A stretch of DNA of 64,000 nt from Mucilaginibacter agri (lineage in GTDB: Bacteria; Bacteroidota; Bacteroidia; Sphingobacteriales; Sphingobacteriaceae): NCBI RefSeq assembly GCF_009928685.1, contig NZ_WWEO01000041.1:124001-188000 (forward strand), read 5' to 3'. Below the pieces are notes generated by a model. The model did no database searches. It was given only the letters and a program-made list of their open reading frames with translations, and had not been told where the DNA came from. The first letter of the stretch is position 1, and each line of letters opens with the position of its first letter. Both the position numbers and the translations under genes were made by a program. Below, piece by piece: positions 26,586-35,704 of this stretch.

Positions 26586-27824
26586 TCAGAAAATTCTCAA
26601 CGTTAACAGGGTAATATCGTCAATGGCCTTTCCTTTTATAACCAGGTTAAGGTGGTCCATAATGGTTTGATTAAACCTATCGGGGGTAAGGTGGCCGTTG
26701 GCCATTACAAATTCCTGCAGCTGCTCGTCCTTCCAATGGGTATCATTTTTCAACTCGTAGTCCATCAGCCCATCGGTGTAGTTAAATATTAACGATCCCG
26801 GTTCTATCACTACTTCTCCTTGATTTACAAACGGCAGGTCTTCAAACACACCCAGCATGGTTGTACCAAGGCCCAATGACGACACCGCGCCATCTGACCA
26901 TAAGATTGGCGGGTTATGCCCGGCGTTAATGTAGTCGAGCGTACGGGTTTCCTCGTCGTACTTGGCCACAAAGAGAGTTATAAAACGCTCGCCCTTTGTA
27001 TTCTTAATTACAATTTTGTTTAATCGCTCTACCACTGTGCCTAAGTCTGTCTCCACCCCGGCCCAGGCACGTAAGCTGGCCTGGAAATTGGCCATTAATA
27101 ATGCTGCCGAAATACCCTTACCCGAAACATCAGCAATACACCACAAAAATTGATGGTCGTTAAGGCGGATAAAATCAAAATAGTCGCCGCCGATATCCTG
27201 ATGTGGAAGATACTTAGCACCGATTTCCACAGCTTTGTCTTTATGCAACCTTAAAGGTATCAGCATATTCTGTACCTCAACCGCAAGCTCCATCTCCCGC
27301 TGAAAACGTTCGGTTTGCAGGCGTTCGCGGAAAAGCTTTTTATTTTCAAGCGCTACTACTATAACGTTAATAAGCGTTTGAATAAAGTTAAGGTCATTGC
27401 TAACCATATCGCCCGAGGTATTAAAGTCGCCAATAAGGGCGTAGGCTAACGGTTTATTTTTATGATGAAAGGGGATAAAATAATGGTACTCTTTTAAAAT
27501 AGGATCGCGATGGCTGGTTAATATCATAGGCGATTTTATCTTATTAAGTCGCTGACACGATCGGACAAGTGCTGCAGTATTTTCGGTTTCGCCACCATAT
27601 TTTGCAACGCATACAAAGCTACCGTTCTTTTCTACCAAGAAACGCAGTTTGCCCACCTGGAGGTAATTCTTTAAAATAACCTCCAACATTTGTATAAGGA
27701 CGGGGGTAGAAGTATTTTTATTGATTGCCCGGGTAACCTCTAGGAGTGAGTTTAACTCTGATTGCCTTTTAAGCAATAACCGAATCAGCTCATCTTCGCC
27801 CGAACTTTGATCAATGTGTTCCAT
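26586..27824 (-). CDS. PP2C (SpoIIE)-type serine/threonine phosphatase with GAF-like sensor
   Basis: A 412-residue regulator. Residues about 30-170 look like a GAF domain ([19 protein letters not shown] onward); the rest is a SpoIIE/RsbU phosphatase. Metal-binding motifs: [39 protein letters not shown] and [12 protein letters not shown]. Such proteins dephosphorylate anti-sigma-factor antagonists in partner-switching pathways. No anti-sigma factor or antagonist gene lies next to it, so its target is elsewhere. Confidence 0.92.
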   Translation of the reverse strand: MEHIDQSSGEDELIRLLLKRQSELNSLLEVTRAINKNTSTPVLIQMLEVILKNYLQVGKLRFLVEKNGSFVCVAKYGGETENTAALVRSCQRLNKIKSPMILTSHRDPILKEYHYFIPFHHKNKPLAYALIGDFNTSGDMVSNDLNFIQTLINVIVVALENKKLFRERLQTERFQREMELAVEVQNMLIPLRLHKDKAVEIGAKYLPHQDIGGDYFDFIRLNDHQFLWCIADVSGKGISAALLMANFQASLRAWAGVETDLGTVVERLNKIVIKNTKGERFITLFVAKYDEETRTLDYINAGHNPPILWSDGAVSSLGLGTTMLGVFEDLPFVNQGEVVIEPGSLIFNYTDGLMDYELKNDTHWKDEQLQEFVMANGHLTPDRFNQTIMDHLNLVIKGKAIDDITLLTLRIF

Positions 27825-27904
27825 TAAACGTTAGCAATACGGTCTAAATTAGAAAATTAATTATTGTTAGCCGAAGAGTTTTTTCATTTATCGAATTGGT
27901 TAAT

Positions 27905-29035
27905 TTATCTAACCATTCGTCCTTTCCAATTATACTTACTTGTATTGCCCATTAAACCTATATAAACCATATAAAATATATGTATGGGCGACAATATTAC
28001 CATATACTTAAGCAAAGCCGTTCTTTTAAAAAAATCCATTATCGGCATCAGAAGTGCGGTTTCAAATAATACTTTAACCAAAAACTCTGCTAACAGCAAT
28101 TTAAAAAACCAGGGATTAAAAAAACCCAAAGCCACATTTAATATCAACGATGCATTAAAAGCCCATATCCCAACGGCGAGGGCTACAACTTTTTTATCCT
28201 TGTACCTGGTTGATTTTGATGCCCAACGACGGCGTTGCTGCAAAAATGCGCCCAAATCTGGCTTAGCGTAAGTATAAACAATGGCTTCGCGAAGTTTAAG
28301 AAAACCTATTCGCCCCGGATAAACTGCCGCTACTTTTTGTAATAACAGTTCGTCATCTCCCGATGCCAAATCATCTATGCCTTTAAAACCGCCCACTTCG
28401 TAAAACACGTCTTTGCGATAAGCCAGGTTAGCACCATTGCAGGTTGAGGCACGGCCGTTGCCAATAAACGCGGCTCCAATACCGATCAGGAACGAAAATT
28501 CTAAAGTTTGCAAACGTTCGAAGAATGATTGCTCATGAAAATAATTTACCGGCGAGGAAATCATTACCGGGTTATACTTTTCGTAATACCCCACTATCGA
28601 GGAAAGCCACTTACTGCCCATGCGGCAATCGGCGTCCGTGGCTACCAGCAAATCGCCGGTGGACATGGCAATGGCCTCTGTAATGGCCTTCTTTTTATAG
28701 GAATTTAGCGCCTGATCTGCCTGTAATTGCAGCAACTTCACACCTTGGTCGGCATAGCTGCGGATAATACCGGCTGTGTTATCGGTAGAGTGGTCGTCTA
28801 CAATTATAATTTCAGTAAGCTCTTTGGGATAATCTTGCGCCAGTAGGTCTTCTATGGTTTCTGCTAAGTTGTCTTCTTCATTACGTGCGGCTATCAGTAT
28901 GGTAACCTTTGTATTAAAGGTTGTTGACGACAGCACCGGCCGTTTTAAAGCAGCCCAGCCCTTAATCAGATAAACAATAACCAGCAGGTAAAGCCCGGTT
29001 AGCAGAAATGAAATGTAGGTGTAAATTGAGATCAA
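27905..29035 (-). CDS. Membrane glycosyltransferase, GT2 family
   Basis: A 376-residue GT2 enzyme. One N-terminal membrane helix, the GT-A domain with VTILIAARNEEDNL, IIVDDHSTDNT and VATDADCRM (DxD-like), the acceptor-side GDDELLLQ, and QQRRRWASKSTRYK (QxxRW motif). Three C-terminal hydrophobic segments follow. The QxxRW motif is typical of processive or lipid-linked transferases. Its start overlaps the stop of the flippase-like gene (ATGA), so the two probably cooperate on the same envelope lipid or glycan. Confidence 0.92.
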   Translation of the reverse strand: MISIYTYISFLLTGLYLLVIVYLIKGWAALKRPVLSSTTFNTKVTILIAARNEEDNLAETIEDLLAQDYPKELTEIIIVDDHSTDNTAGIIRSYADQGVKLLQLQADQALNSYKKKAITEAIAMSTGDLLVATDADCRMGSKWLSSIVGYYEKYNPVMISSPVNYFHEQSFFERLQTLEFSFLIGIGAAFIGNGRASTCNGANLAYRKDVFYEVGGFKGIDDLASGDDELLLQKVAAVYPGRIGFLKLREAIVYTYAKPDLGAFLQQRRRWASKSTRYKDKKVVALAVGIWAFNASLILNVALGFFNPWFFKLLLAEFLVKVLFETALLMPIMDFFKRTALLKYMVILSPIHIFYMVYIGLMGNTSKYNWKGRMVR

Positions 29036-29991
29036 AAGAACTTTAACTTAAAAACAAATATAGAACCTAATATAGCCGGAACAATTAAATTAATAAACCA
29101 GATGGAAGATACGGCTGCAATTACGGCTATTTGCTGGGTGGTAATATAGGCAAAAAAGGTGGTTGCGGTTATGCTGCGCACGCCCACGTCAATCAGATCG
29201 AGCGAGGGTAGTATGGATTGGATAAAGAAAAGGATCAGCACCATCATAATCATAGGCAGTGCAGCCATTTCTGGTATCAATAAATGCAGAACTAAAAAAT
29301 ATTGGAAGGTAAAGACCGCAAACCGGGCAACGCAATACAACATAATACGATTAAGCTCGGTAACGTGGTAGCGGTCCATAATATCAAAAAACCTATGGTA
29401 TTTTTTCAAGAATGGTATGGCATTAAGTACCGATACCAGCCAGCTCACGTTGAAGTAAAACACCAGCAAAAGCATCATAACCAGTCCACCAGCAAACACC
29501 GCAGCTAAATAAAGCCAGATTTGCATGTGCAAAAAGGTGTAACCAAACCATAAAATGGCAATTATGCCCAGCACATTGGTAAGCACCATTTGCCCTAGCG
29601 AACCCACCGCCATAGAAAACACGCCATGGATACGTTTACGTGGTGGTAAAAACATAACCCTGCCGCCATATTCGCCAAGGCGGTTGGGAGTGAAAATGGC
29701 CCATGTTAATCCGCAGAAAACAGATTCTACAGCCCGGTATATAGTTATAGGTGCAAGCACCCGGGTAAGGTAACGCCACTTAAGTGCCTCCAGAAACCAG
29801 TTGAGCAACATCAACAGTAAAACCAGTATCAATACAAATACTACCTCCTGCCGATCTATTACCGAAATCAGTTTACGAAACTGCGTTAAATTGGCATTGT
29901 TACTTACCTTACGATAAATGAAAGTGAATGCCAAAACCAGTATGGCAAGCTTTATCAGATAAGAGAATAATTTTTTTGCGGCGCGGGTCAA
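29032..29991 (-). CDS. Lysylphosphatidylglycerol synthase TM-region / flippase-like protein
   Basis: A 319-residue integral membrane protein with about eight hydrophobic segments. It carries signatures of the AglD/LPG-synthase transmembrane family, including FVLILVLLLMLLNWFLEALKWRYL and FTPNRLGEYGGRVMFL. It lacks the soluble aminoacyltransferase domain of MprF, so it is the flippase-like half only. It is coupled to the GT2 gene by a 4-base overlap. Function by family: moving or sensing a lipid-linked substrate. Confidence 0.88.
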   Translation of the reverse strand: MTRAAKKLFSYLIKLAILVLAFTFIYRKVSNNANLTQFRKLISVIDRQEVVFVLILVLLLMLLNWFLEALKWRYLTRVLAPITIYRAVESVFCGLTWAIFTPNRLGEYGGRVMFLPPRKRIHGVFSMAVGSLGQMVLTNVLGIIAILWFGYTFLHMQIWLYLAAVFAGGLVMMLLLVFYFNVSWLVSVLNAIPFLKKYHRFFDIMDRYHVTELNRIMLYCVARFAVFTFQYFLVLHLLIPEMAALPMIMMVLILFFIQSILPSLDLIDVGVRSITATTFFAYITTQQIAVIAAVSSIWFINLIVPAILGSIFVFKLKFF

Positions 29992-30016
29992 CGATAGAAA
30001 TTTGGTACAATATTAC

Positions 30017-30045
30017 TAAAAAGAGCAAGCGCGAGGGCCTGCTCT
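30017..30045 (-). terminator. Terminator of the dienelactone hydrolase gene
   Basis: On the minus strand AGAGCA pairs with TGCTCT across a GC-rich loop, followed by TTTTT. It separates the hydrolase gene from the flippase/GT2 operon. Confidence 0.7.
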
Positions 30046-30070
30046 GCATATTCACGGGTATTTTATGACA

Positions 30071-30916
30071 TTATTTTAAACGTGCCTTCAAAAAGGCCAG
30101 CGTATAACCATAAGCTTCTTTAGTTGCGTTGCTGTCATAAATAGGGCTACTTGGATTGGCAAAACCATGGTCGGCATCGTATTGGTGTACGATGAGTTTT
30201 TTACCTGCACTTGCCATATCGGCCTGAAACTTGGCAACCACTTTCGGGTTTATCCATTGATCTTTATTGGCAAAGTTGCCCAATACATCGGCATGCAGGG
30301 TTTTTAGTTTGTTTACATCTTGCTCGGGCATACCATAGTACATTACGCACGCAACATCCTGGTTGCCTGCCAGCAAACTGCTTTGTAAGCTCCAACCGCC
30401 GCCAAAGCACCAGCCCAATGTAGCAATATGGGCTTTAGGGCCTGCATAGGTTATGGCACCTTTAATTATAGCCTGTGCCCTATCGTCTTGCACGGCTTGC
30501 ATAAATTTACCGGCCTCATCGCGGGTGGTGGCAACCTTACCGTCGTAGAGGTCGAGTGCAATAACATTAACATTGCCTATGTCATTATATAATTTTTCTG
30601 ACTCTTGTTTTACGAAATCGTTCAGGCCCCACCACTCGTGAATTACCAGCAAGTAGTTGTTGGTTGGTTTCTTAGCTTTCAGTTCATAAGCCATCGCTTG
30701 TTTCCCATCGGGTGTGGTGTATGTAATGGCTTTACCAATGCTGCTTTGAAAATGCACTTTGGACGGAACAAGGTGCGCCATCCGGAAGTTTTTGTTTGAT
30801 GCCAACATGGCAAACTGTTGCGTTGCGCTCGGATTACCACAACATAAAACTTTACCTTGAGCGAAGCCCATTAAGCTGCCCGCAATAAGTAGGGTAAGCA
30901 GTACAAATTTTTTCAT
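30071..30916 (-). CDS. Secreted dienelactone hydrolase family protein
   Basis: A 281-residue alpha/beta hydrolase. The ATG at 30916 is chosen because it begins a signal peptide (MKKFVLLTLLIAGSLMGFAQ); an upstream extension has none. The dienelactone-hydrolase triad is visible: Cys in LGWCFGGGWSL, the aspartate in the IDPK-like ANKDQW region, and His in YDADHGFANP. The glutamate of IHEWWGLND is the fourth conserved residue. Cys instead of Ser as nucleophile fits this family. The substrate is unknown and the location is probably periplasmic. The tandem small-peptide array lies upstream on the same strand. Confidence 0.9.
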   Translation of the reverse strand: MKKFVLLTLLIAGSLMGFAQGKVLCCGNPSATQQFAMLASNKNFRMAHLVPSKVHFQSSIGKAITYTTPDGKQAMAYELKAKKPTNNYLLVIHEWWGLNDFVKQESEKLYNDIGNVNVIALDLYDGKVATTRDEAGKFMQAVQDDRAQAIIKGAITYAGPKAHIATLGWCFGGGWSLQSSLLAGNQDVACVMYYGMPEQDVNKLKTLHADVLGNFANKDQWINPKVVAKFQADMASAGKKLIVHQYDADHGFANPSSPIYDSNATKEAYGYTLAFLKARLK

Positions 30917-30955
30917 AAAAAGTATGAGATGATGTTTATACAAACAACGGGGCAA

Positions 30956-31229
30956 TGTTGTTTTAGCGCGTTATGAATTCTATGCGTAAGATGCATAATT
31001 CAACCCCTGACAAGGCGCAAAGTGTGCCTGTGGTTTTCGGCAAAAACAAAAGGAAATAAATTTATTGCAGCCCAACAAAGGCGCCAAAATAGCTGGCTTC
31101 AAAATAGCTTATTTGAAGCATCGGGTTTCAAGAAATATTAGGGGGAGAATTAGACCAGGTTCTAACTAGTAGATTAATACGGAACAGAAGGGGTTAGAGC
31201 GATTGCATATACTGACGTAACAGTAATGT
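30956..31229. other. Intergenic stretch between hydrolase and peptide array
   Basis: No gene is supported here. It holds an 8-bp hairpin at 31096-31119 (GCTTCAAA / TTTGAAGC, 8-base loop) without a T-run, and a weak TTAGA / TCTAA stem near 31151. Either could end or process the small-peptide transcript coming from the right. Confidence 0.4.
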
Positions 31230-31322
31230 TTAGCTATTGAATTTGGTGGCGATAGTTTTTACTACTAAGAACAATGGAGCTGCTTGTGCTATGATACCTG
31301 CGATTACGATTGAAGTGTTCAT
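31230..31322 (-). CDS. Tandem small hydrophobic peptide, copy 4
   Basis: A 30-residue peptide from an ATG at 31322 to a TAA. It begins MNTSIVIAGII, has the invariant core AQAAPLFLVVKTIA (residues 12-25), and ends TKFNS. Residues 5-21 are strongly hydrophobic and could span a membrane; positive charges are only at 22 and 27. It is the most distal of four copies spaced 131-133 bases apart. No database family is known to me. Confidence 0.75.
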   Translation of the reverse strand: MNTSIVIAGIIAQAAPLFLVVKTIATKFNS

Positions 31323-31362
31323 GATATTTAAAGATTTAATGGTTGAAATATGTGATTATTGA

Positions 31363-31455
31363 TTAGCTATTGAATCTGTTAGCAATAGTTTTTACTACTA
31401 AAAACAATGGGGCTGCTTGTGCAACAATACCTGCAATTACGATTGAAGTGTTCAT
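31363..31455 (-). CDS. Tandem small hydrophobic peptide, copy 3
   Basis: A 30-residue peptide identical in sequence to copy 2, beginning MNTSIVIAGIV, with the core AQAAPLFLVVKTIA and ending NRFNS. The nucleotide sequence differs from copy 2 at codons 7, 10, 11, 13, 15, 16, 17, 18 and 24, each time silently. That pattern is direct evidence that the frame is translated and its product selected. Confidence 0.8.
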   Translation of the reverse strand: MNTSIVIAGIVAQAAPLFLVVKTIANRFNS

Positions 31456-31493
31456 GATTTTAAGATTTGATGGTTAAAATATGTGATTGTTGA

Positions 31494-31586
31494 TTAGCTA
31501 TTGAATCTGTTAGCGATAGTTTTTACTACTAAGAATAAAGGAGCTGCCTGTGCTACGATACCTGCGATTACGATTGAAGTGTTCAT
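31494..31586 (-). CDS. Tandem small hydrophobic peptide, copy 2
   Basis: A 30-residue peptide, MNTSIVIAGIV then the invariant core AQAAPLFLVVKTIA and the end NRFNS. It has one predicted hydrophobic helix with Pro16 in the middle and basic residues at 22 and 27. No signal-peptidase site is seen, so it is either a membrane-resident peptide or one exported whole. The start is preceded by TTGAATATC, with no Shine-Dalgarno site. Confidence 0.8.
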   Translation of the reverse strand: MNTSIVIAGIVAQAAPLFLVVKTIANRFNS

Positions 31587-31624
31587 GATATTCAAGATTT
31601 GATGGTTGAAAAATGTATTGTTGA

Positions 31625-31717
31625 TTAGTTGTTGAATTTGTTAGCGATGGTTTTTACTACTAAGAATAAAGGAGCTGCCTGAGCGATGATACCTGCGATG
31701 ATGATTGAGTTGTTCAT
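31625..31717 (-). CDS. Tandem small hydrophobic peptide, copy 1 (promoter-proximal)
   Basis: A 30-residue peptide, the most divergent copy: MNNSIIIAGII, core AQAAPLFLVVKTIA, end NKFNN. It is first in the direction of transcription. Changes from copy 2 are conservative (T3N, V6I, V11I, R27K, S30N), keeping hydrophobicity and charge. I see no convincing TAnnTTTG element just upstream. Confidence 0.75.
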   Translation of the reverse strand: MNNSIIIAGIIAQAAPLFLVVKTIANKFNN

Positions 31718-32072
31718 GATTTTATGTTTTAAAGTTTTTAATTATCGTTTGATGTATAGGTTAAGGCAAAACGTGTACCGATGTGAGAAAAAATGAGAAA
31801 AGTGCGTCAAAATGGATTTAAAAGCGCTTTTTTAAGAGTGTGGAATATTCCCCAAATAATAACTTGGGGAAAAAGCTGTGGAATTGGGGAATTTGTTGCG
31901 TTTCGCAGCGTGGCGTTGCAAACGCAGGGAAGTGTGCACACGCGATGCAATCGCACTCGAGGAAAGGCGGATAAAAATATGTAGGCGATCGCGCCGCGTC
32001 ATCGGCACGTGCAGACTGGTGGCGCATTTATAGTGGCCCGAAACAGAAATAACTGATTAGAAGTAGTGGCTA
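31718..32072. other. Intergenic stretch upstream of the peptide array
   Basis: No gene is supported. It contains a perfect 8-bp hairpin (TTCCCCAA / TTGGGGAA, 31848-31855 and 31864-31871), the palindrome AAAAGCGCTTTT near 31820, and TGCGTTT / AAACGCA arms at 31897-31903 and 31920-31926 in a GC-richer patch. These could be control elements of the array or an old repeat. Confidence 0.4.
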
Positions 32073-32726
32073 TTATTTCATGCCTGCCGAAAGCGGCTTT
32101 TCTACATTAAAGTAAAGCGTAGTTTGGCCAGATTCGCCCATGCGCTCCACTTTCATTATATCACACTGCATTTTGCTATCCAGCGCCTGCGATATCAATT
32201 TTAAGCGCATAAATTTCATCACCTGGTATTCGTCGGGCACGCAGGCAACAACAAGGGCAGTGTTTGCCGTTTTGCCGTCGCCACTGCTTAACACACATGC
32301 CAGCAAGCTGCGAAACCGATTCATGTAAGGATAAGCCTGTGCTTTATTACTGGTTCTAAACAATAACAGCGCCTTATCATACAGCGCGTCCATATTGGCA
32401 GGATTTTCGGCAAGCAGCGCGTCTATCTGTTTTTCGGCTGCGGCAATATCCTGGTCAGCCAGCTTCATGGCTGCGTCTGCATCGAGCTTACCACCATAAG
32501 GCGAATAGTTTGCCTGAAATACCTGCCCGTAGTATAAATGCTTATAATCGTTGGCCGTAAGAGTGGAATCATTTACACTGGCCCGTTTCATTAAAGTCGA
32601 ATAGTTCTGGGCTCCATTAGTTGCAATCTCCTTTTTAATTTCATCAAAATTCACATTGGAAATAGTCTGGGCATTTGCGCCGTAAGCGGCGATTACGCAA
32701 AGTATCAGCAGTAAAAGATATTTCAT
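32073..32726 (-). CDS. DUF4919 domain secreted protein
   Basis: A 217-residue protein with a signal peptide (MKYLLLLILCVIAAYGANAQ). The mature part matches DUF4919: NVNFDEIKKEIA at the start, the YKHLYYGQVFQ.YSPYG segment, and helices resembling TPR units (AAEKQIDALLAENPANMDALYDKALLLF). Function unknown, location periplasmic. It ends the region after the SNF2 gene on the same strand with a 31-base gap. Confidence 0.85.
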   Translation of the reverse strand: MKYLLLLILCVIAAYGANAQTISNVNFDEIKKEIATNGAQNYSTLMKRASVNDSTLTANDYKHLYYGQVFQANYSPYGGKLDADAAMKLADQDIAAAEKQIDALLAENPANMDALYDKALLLFRTSNKAQAYPYMNRFRSLLACVLSSGDGKTANTALVVACVPDEYQVMKFMRLKLISQALDSKMQCDIMKVERMGESGQTTLYFNVEKPLSAGMK

Positions 32727-32757
32727 AGGGCTAAATCGTGCGATGCTAAACTATAAA

Positions 32758-35652
32758 TTATTTCAAGATCTCCCGGATATCATCCGCAGTAAGGGTTTTG
32801 ATGAAGCTTTCTTCAGTAGTAATTAAAGCACGAGCAACACTTAATTTTCGCTGCTGCAGTGCCAGGATTTTTTCTTCCACCGTGTCTTTAGTAATGAACT
32901 TGTAGATGAAAATATTTTTGGTTTGGCCAATGCGGTGCGTTCTGTCAATAGCCTGTTGCTCAATAGCCGGGTTCCACCATGGATCGAGGATAAATACATA
33001 ATCGGCACTGGTTAGGTTGAGGCCTACCCCACCCGCTTTTATAGAGATCAGGAATACGCTGGTTTTTTCATCTTCCTGAAAGTTTTTTACCACATCGCCA
33101 CGGTTTTGGGTACTGCCATCGAGGTATGCATAACCAATATCTTTTTTATCAAGATAATCGCGGTAAATGCCCAACTGTTTAACAAACTGCGAAAATATCA
33201 GCACTTTATGACCCGCGTCCAGCACATTTGAAAGTGTATGCACTACGTCTTCAAACTTGCCTGAATCGCCCTCGTAAGCCTCGTCGATCATCGACGGGTG
33301 ATTCGCAATCTGGCGCAACTTGGTTAAGCCTTGTAATACCTGGATCTGGCTTTGCACATAGGTGCCGTTTTCCAATCCCTGCAATAACTCATTGCGGTAT
33401 TCAGATTTTACTTTTTCGTATACCTCGGCCTGCTCCTCGCTCATCTGGCAATAAAACAGGTGCTCCGTTTTTGGCGGAAGCTCAGTTGCTACCTGTTCTT
33501 TAGTACGGCGAAGTACAAAAGGTTTAATCAACGTTTGCAGCTTGTGGGCTTTGTCTTCGTCTTTTTTCTTTTCTATCGGAGTAACAAACTCATCCGAAAA
33601 ATATTTCTGGCTGCCAAGTAAACCAGGGTTTATAAAAGACATCTGCGTCCACAAATCGTTCACCGAGTTTTCTACAGGTGTACCGCTCAAGATTAATTTG
33701 TGCCTTGATTTTAATTGCTTAACCGCCTGGTAAGATTTGGACGATGGGTTTTTAATGTTCTGACTTTCGTCCAATATCACATAGTCAAAAAAGAACCCTT
33801 TCATCAACTCGATATCGATGCGGCTAATGCCATAGGTGGTTACCACCACATCGTAATTGGCAAAAACATCAGCCGATTTATAACGGAACACACCTGTATG
33901 CACCATCAGTCGTAATTGCGGAGTAAACTTTTTAGCCTCGTTCATCCAGTTGTAAATGAGCGAAGTTGGCATAATCAAAAGCGAGGTGCTTTTGCCACCT
34001 TCAGCTTCGGCCTCTTCTTTATTTTTTTGGAGCAGGGCTAAAGTCTGGATGGTTTTACCCAAACCCATATCATCAGCCAAACAGCCGCCAAAGTGGAATT
34101 TCTTCAAAAAATGGAACCAGTTGTAACCGGCCTTCTGATAACTACGCAAACTGCCGTTAAAGTTTTCTGGCATGGCAATATCTTCCAGATCGTCAAAATC
34201 TGTTAGTTTTTGCAGCTTGCGGCTCATGGTGATGCTGGCCAGTTCGCCCTCGGCTAATTCGTTAATAAGGCCAATGTGATGTTTCTTTAATTTCAGATCC
34301 TTGCTGCCATCGCTAAAGTGCAGTAGGTTACTGTATTGCGAAAACCACTTTTCTGGTATTACCGCAATTTCGCCCGAGGGTAGTACAAATTCTTTTTTGC
34401 GATTAAGGATGTGGTTGCGCAGATCTATAAACGGTATCTGATACGGGCCGAAATAAACCACAGCGTAAATATCAAACCAGTCGTTACGTTCGCTTACCTG
34501 TACATCTATTTTACTGCTTCCAAATAAATAGCGCTTGTTACCTTCGGGTTGTTCTATAACGAAGCCCTCCTGCTGTAGTTGGTCGTGGTGTTGGTTGAGC
34601 CATTCAAGGATAGAAAAGGCACGGTCGCCATCTTCGCTTTTTTCATCAACCTCCAGGTTCTGGAACAATGAAGATGCTGGCTTTAGCCCCATATCTTCCA
34701 GTATCTGCAGTTTACCTTTTTCCCAGGTCACCGAGCGTTTAATGCGGTGGAATAAATATTCATCGTCGTGGTGCTCTATACGCACCGAAACCGTTCGGCC
34801 ATCGCCGTATGGGAAAATATAGCCGGCATACTTAAAATACAATTGCAGTTGCGAAGTGCCGCCATCAACAATGATAGGTTTCAACATCGGTACTGCATCA
34901 TACTTCTCGGTATTAATGGTAAAGCCTTCAGCATGCACATGGTGCTTTTCGATCAATGGCGCAACAAAGCGCTCCATGTACGATTTCTCCGACGAACGCG
35001 GTATGGCGATAAATCGCTTATTTAAAAAGGGCTGCAGTTTTTTACCCTCAATATCTTTTTCGAAATGATAAAGCACATCATCCAGGAGCAGCCAGGCCGG
35101 GTGGTTACAGATGATCTCGGCCCCCTTGAATATAAATTCGATCTTCAGGTTCTGATACTTGATAGTTGGGTAATACCTTATCTCCGTCTCGTTACGTTTA
35201 AAGTGGAATAGTATGGTTGCGGGCTCCTCTGCAATGGTGAGCTTGCGACCGGCGGGGTAGCCCTCCTTACTCATCAAGTAAATTTCTTTATCGCGAATGG
35301 AGTTGAGCACCTCGGCCATCTTTTTCTCAATCTTTGGCCTGATAACATCAAATAGCTGCTCGTTAAATATCTTGCTAAAAAACTCGTACGGCCGGATGGG
35401 TTTTTTATAATATTTCTTAATGATGTTACCCTGCTCAATGTCTTCCAGCACTTTAATGAGCTTAAAATCGCTTTCGTTTAAACAGCTTGCAAATTCGGAT
35501 GCTGTGTTAGAAAAGAGACGCTGGTAAGTGAGTGAAAATTCGCCGTTGGGGTTAAGCTGCACAATGTGCGGCTCTATTACATAAGACAAGTACTCGTGCC
35601 TGGCGAGGGAGTAAATAATCTGGCAGGGTTTGGTACTGTCTACGCGCAACAT
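32758..35652 (-). CDS. SNF2/DEAD-like helicase (SWI2/SNF2 ATPase)
   Basis: A 964-residue SNF2-family ATPase. The N-terminal half (about 1-480) is a bacterial SNF2-associated region. The helicase core follows: DDMGLGKTIQTLALL (motif I), MPTSLIYNW, VILDESQNIKN (motif II, DESQ), LSGTPVENSVNDLW (motif III), FSQFVKQLGIY, SIKAGGVGLNLTSAD (motif V) and QQAIDRTHRIGQ (motif VI). These proteins remodel protein-DNA or RNA polymerase complexes. The ATG at 35652 is chosen over 35721 because a -7 element lies between the two. Confidence 0.95.
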   Translation of the reverse strand: MLRVDSTKPCQIIYSLARHEYLSYVIEPHIVQLNPNGEFSLTYQRLFSNTASEFASCLNESDFKLIKVLEDIEQGNIIKKYYKKPIRPYEFFSKIFNEQLFDVIRPKIEKKMAEVLNSIRDKEIYLMSKEGYPAGRKLTIAEEPATILFHFKRNETEIRYYPTIKYQNLKIEFIFKGAEIICNHPAWLLLDDVLYHFEKDIEGKKLQPFLNKRFIAIPRSSEKSYMERFVAPLIEKHHVHAEGFTINTEKYDAVPMLKPIIVDGGTSQLQLYFKYAGYIFPYGDGRTVSVRIEHHDDEYLFHRIKRSVTWEKGKLQILEDMGLKPASSLFQNLEVDEKSEDGDRAFSILEWLNQHHDQLQQEGFVIEQPEGNKRYLFGSSKIDVQVSERNDWFDIYAVVYFGPYQIPFIDLRNHILNRKKEFVLPSGEIAVIPEKWFSQYSNLLHFSDGSKDLKLKKHHIGLINELAEGELASITMSRKLQKLTDFDDLEDIAMPENFNGSLRSYQKAGYNWFHFLKKFHFGGCLADDMGLGKTIQTLALLQKNKEEAEAEGGKSTSLLIMPTSLIYNWMNEAKKFTPQLRLMVHTGVFRYKSADVFANYDVVVTTYGISRIDIELMKGFFFDYVILDESQNIKNPSSKSYQAVKQLKSRHKLILSGTPVENSVNDLWTQMSFINPGLLGSQKYFSDEFVTPIEKKKDEDKAHKLQTLIKPFVLRRTKEQVATELPPKTEHLFYCQMSEEQAEVYEKVKSEYRNELLQGLENGTYVQSQIQVLQGLTKLRQIANHPSMIDEAYEGDSGKFEDVVHTLSNVLDAGHKVLIFSQFVKQLGIYRDYLDKKDIGYAYLDGSTQNRGDVVKNFQEDEKTSVFLISIKAGGVGLNLTSADYVFILDPWWNPAIEQQAIDRTHRIGQTKNIFIYKFITKDTVEEKILALQQRKLSVARALITTEESFIKTLTADDIREILK

Positions 35653-35696
35653 AAATTCGGTAAAAAATTTATTGAAGCTACAGTAAAGAAAAAATT

Positions 35697-35704
35697 CAAA
35701 CGTA
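35697..35704 (-). promoter_or_regulatory. -7 element for the SNF2 gene
   Basis: On the minus strand TACGTTTG matches TAnnTTTG, 44 bases before the start codon at 35652. It would exclude the longer start at 35721. Confidence 0.5.

Larger units (their letters stand above)
31230..31717 (-). repeat. Four-unit tandem array of small-peptide genes
   Basis: Start codons at 31717, 31586, 31455 and 31322 give periods of 131, 131 and 133 bases: a 93-base reading frame plus a spacer of 38-40 bases. The spacers are also related (each has AATCTT or a variant plus ACCATCAAAT). Copies 2 and 3 encode the same peptide but differ at nine codons, all synonymous third-base changes. Confidence 0.92.

Noticed and set aside
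31230..31717. Tandem repeat read as a CRISPR array
   Set aside because: Units are 131-133 bases with an open reading frame in each; there are no short identical repeats with unique spacers and no cas genes nearby.
31793..31984. 63-codon plus-strand frame
   Set aside because: It overlaps hairpin-rich non-coding sequence and has no start signal or codon pattern like the neighbours.
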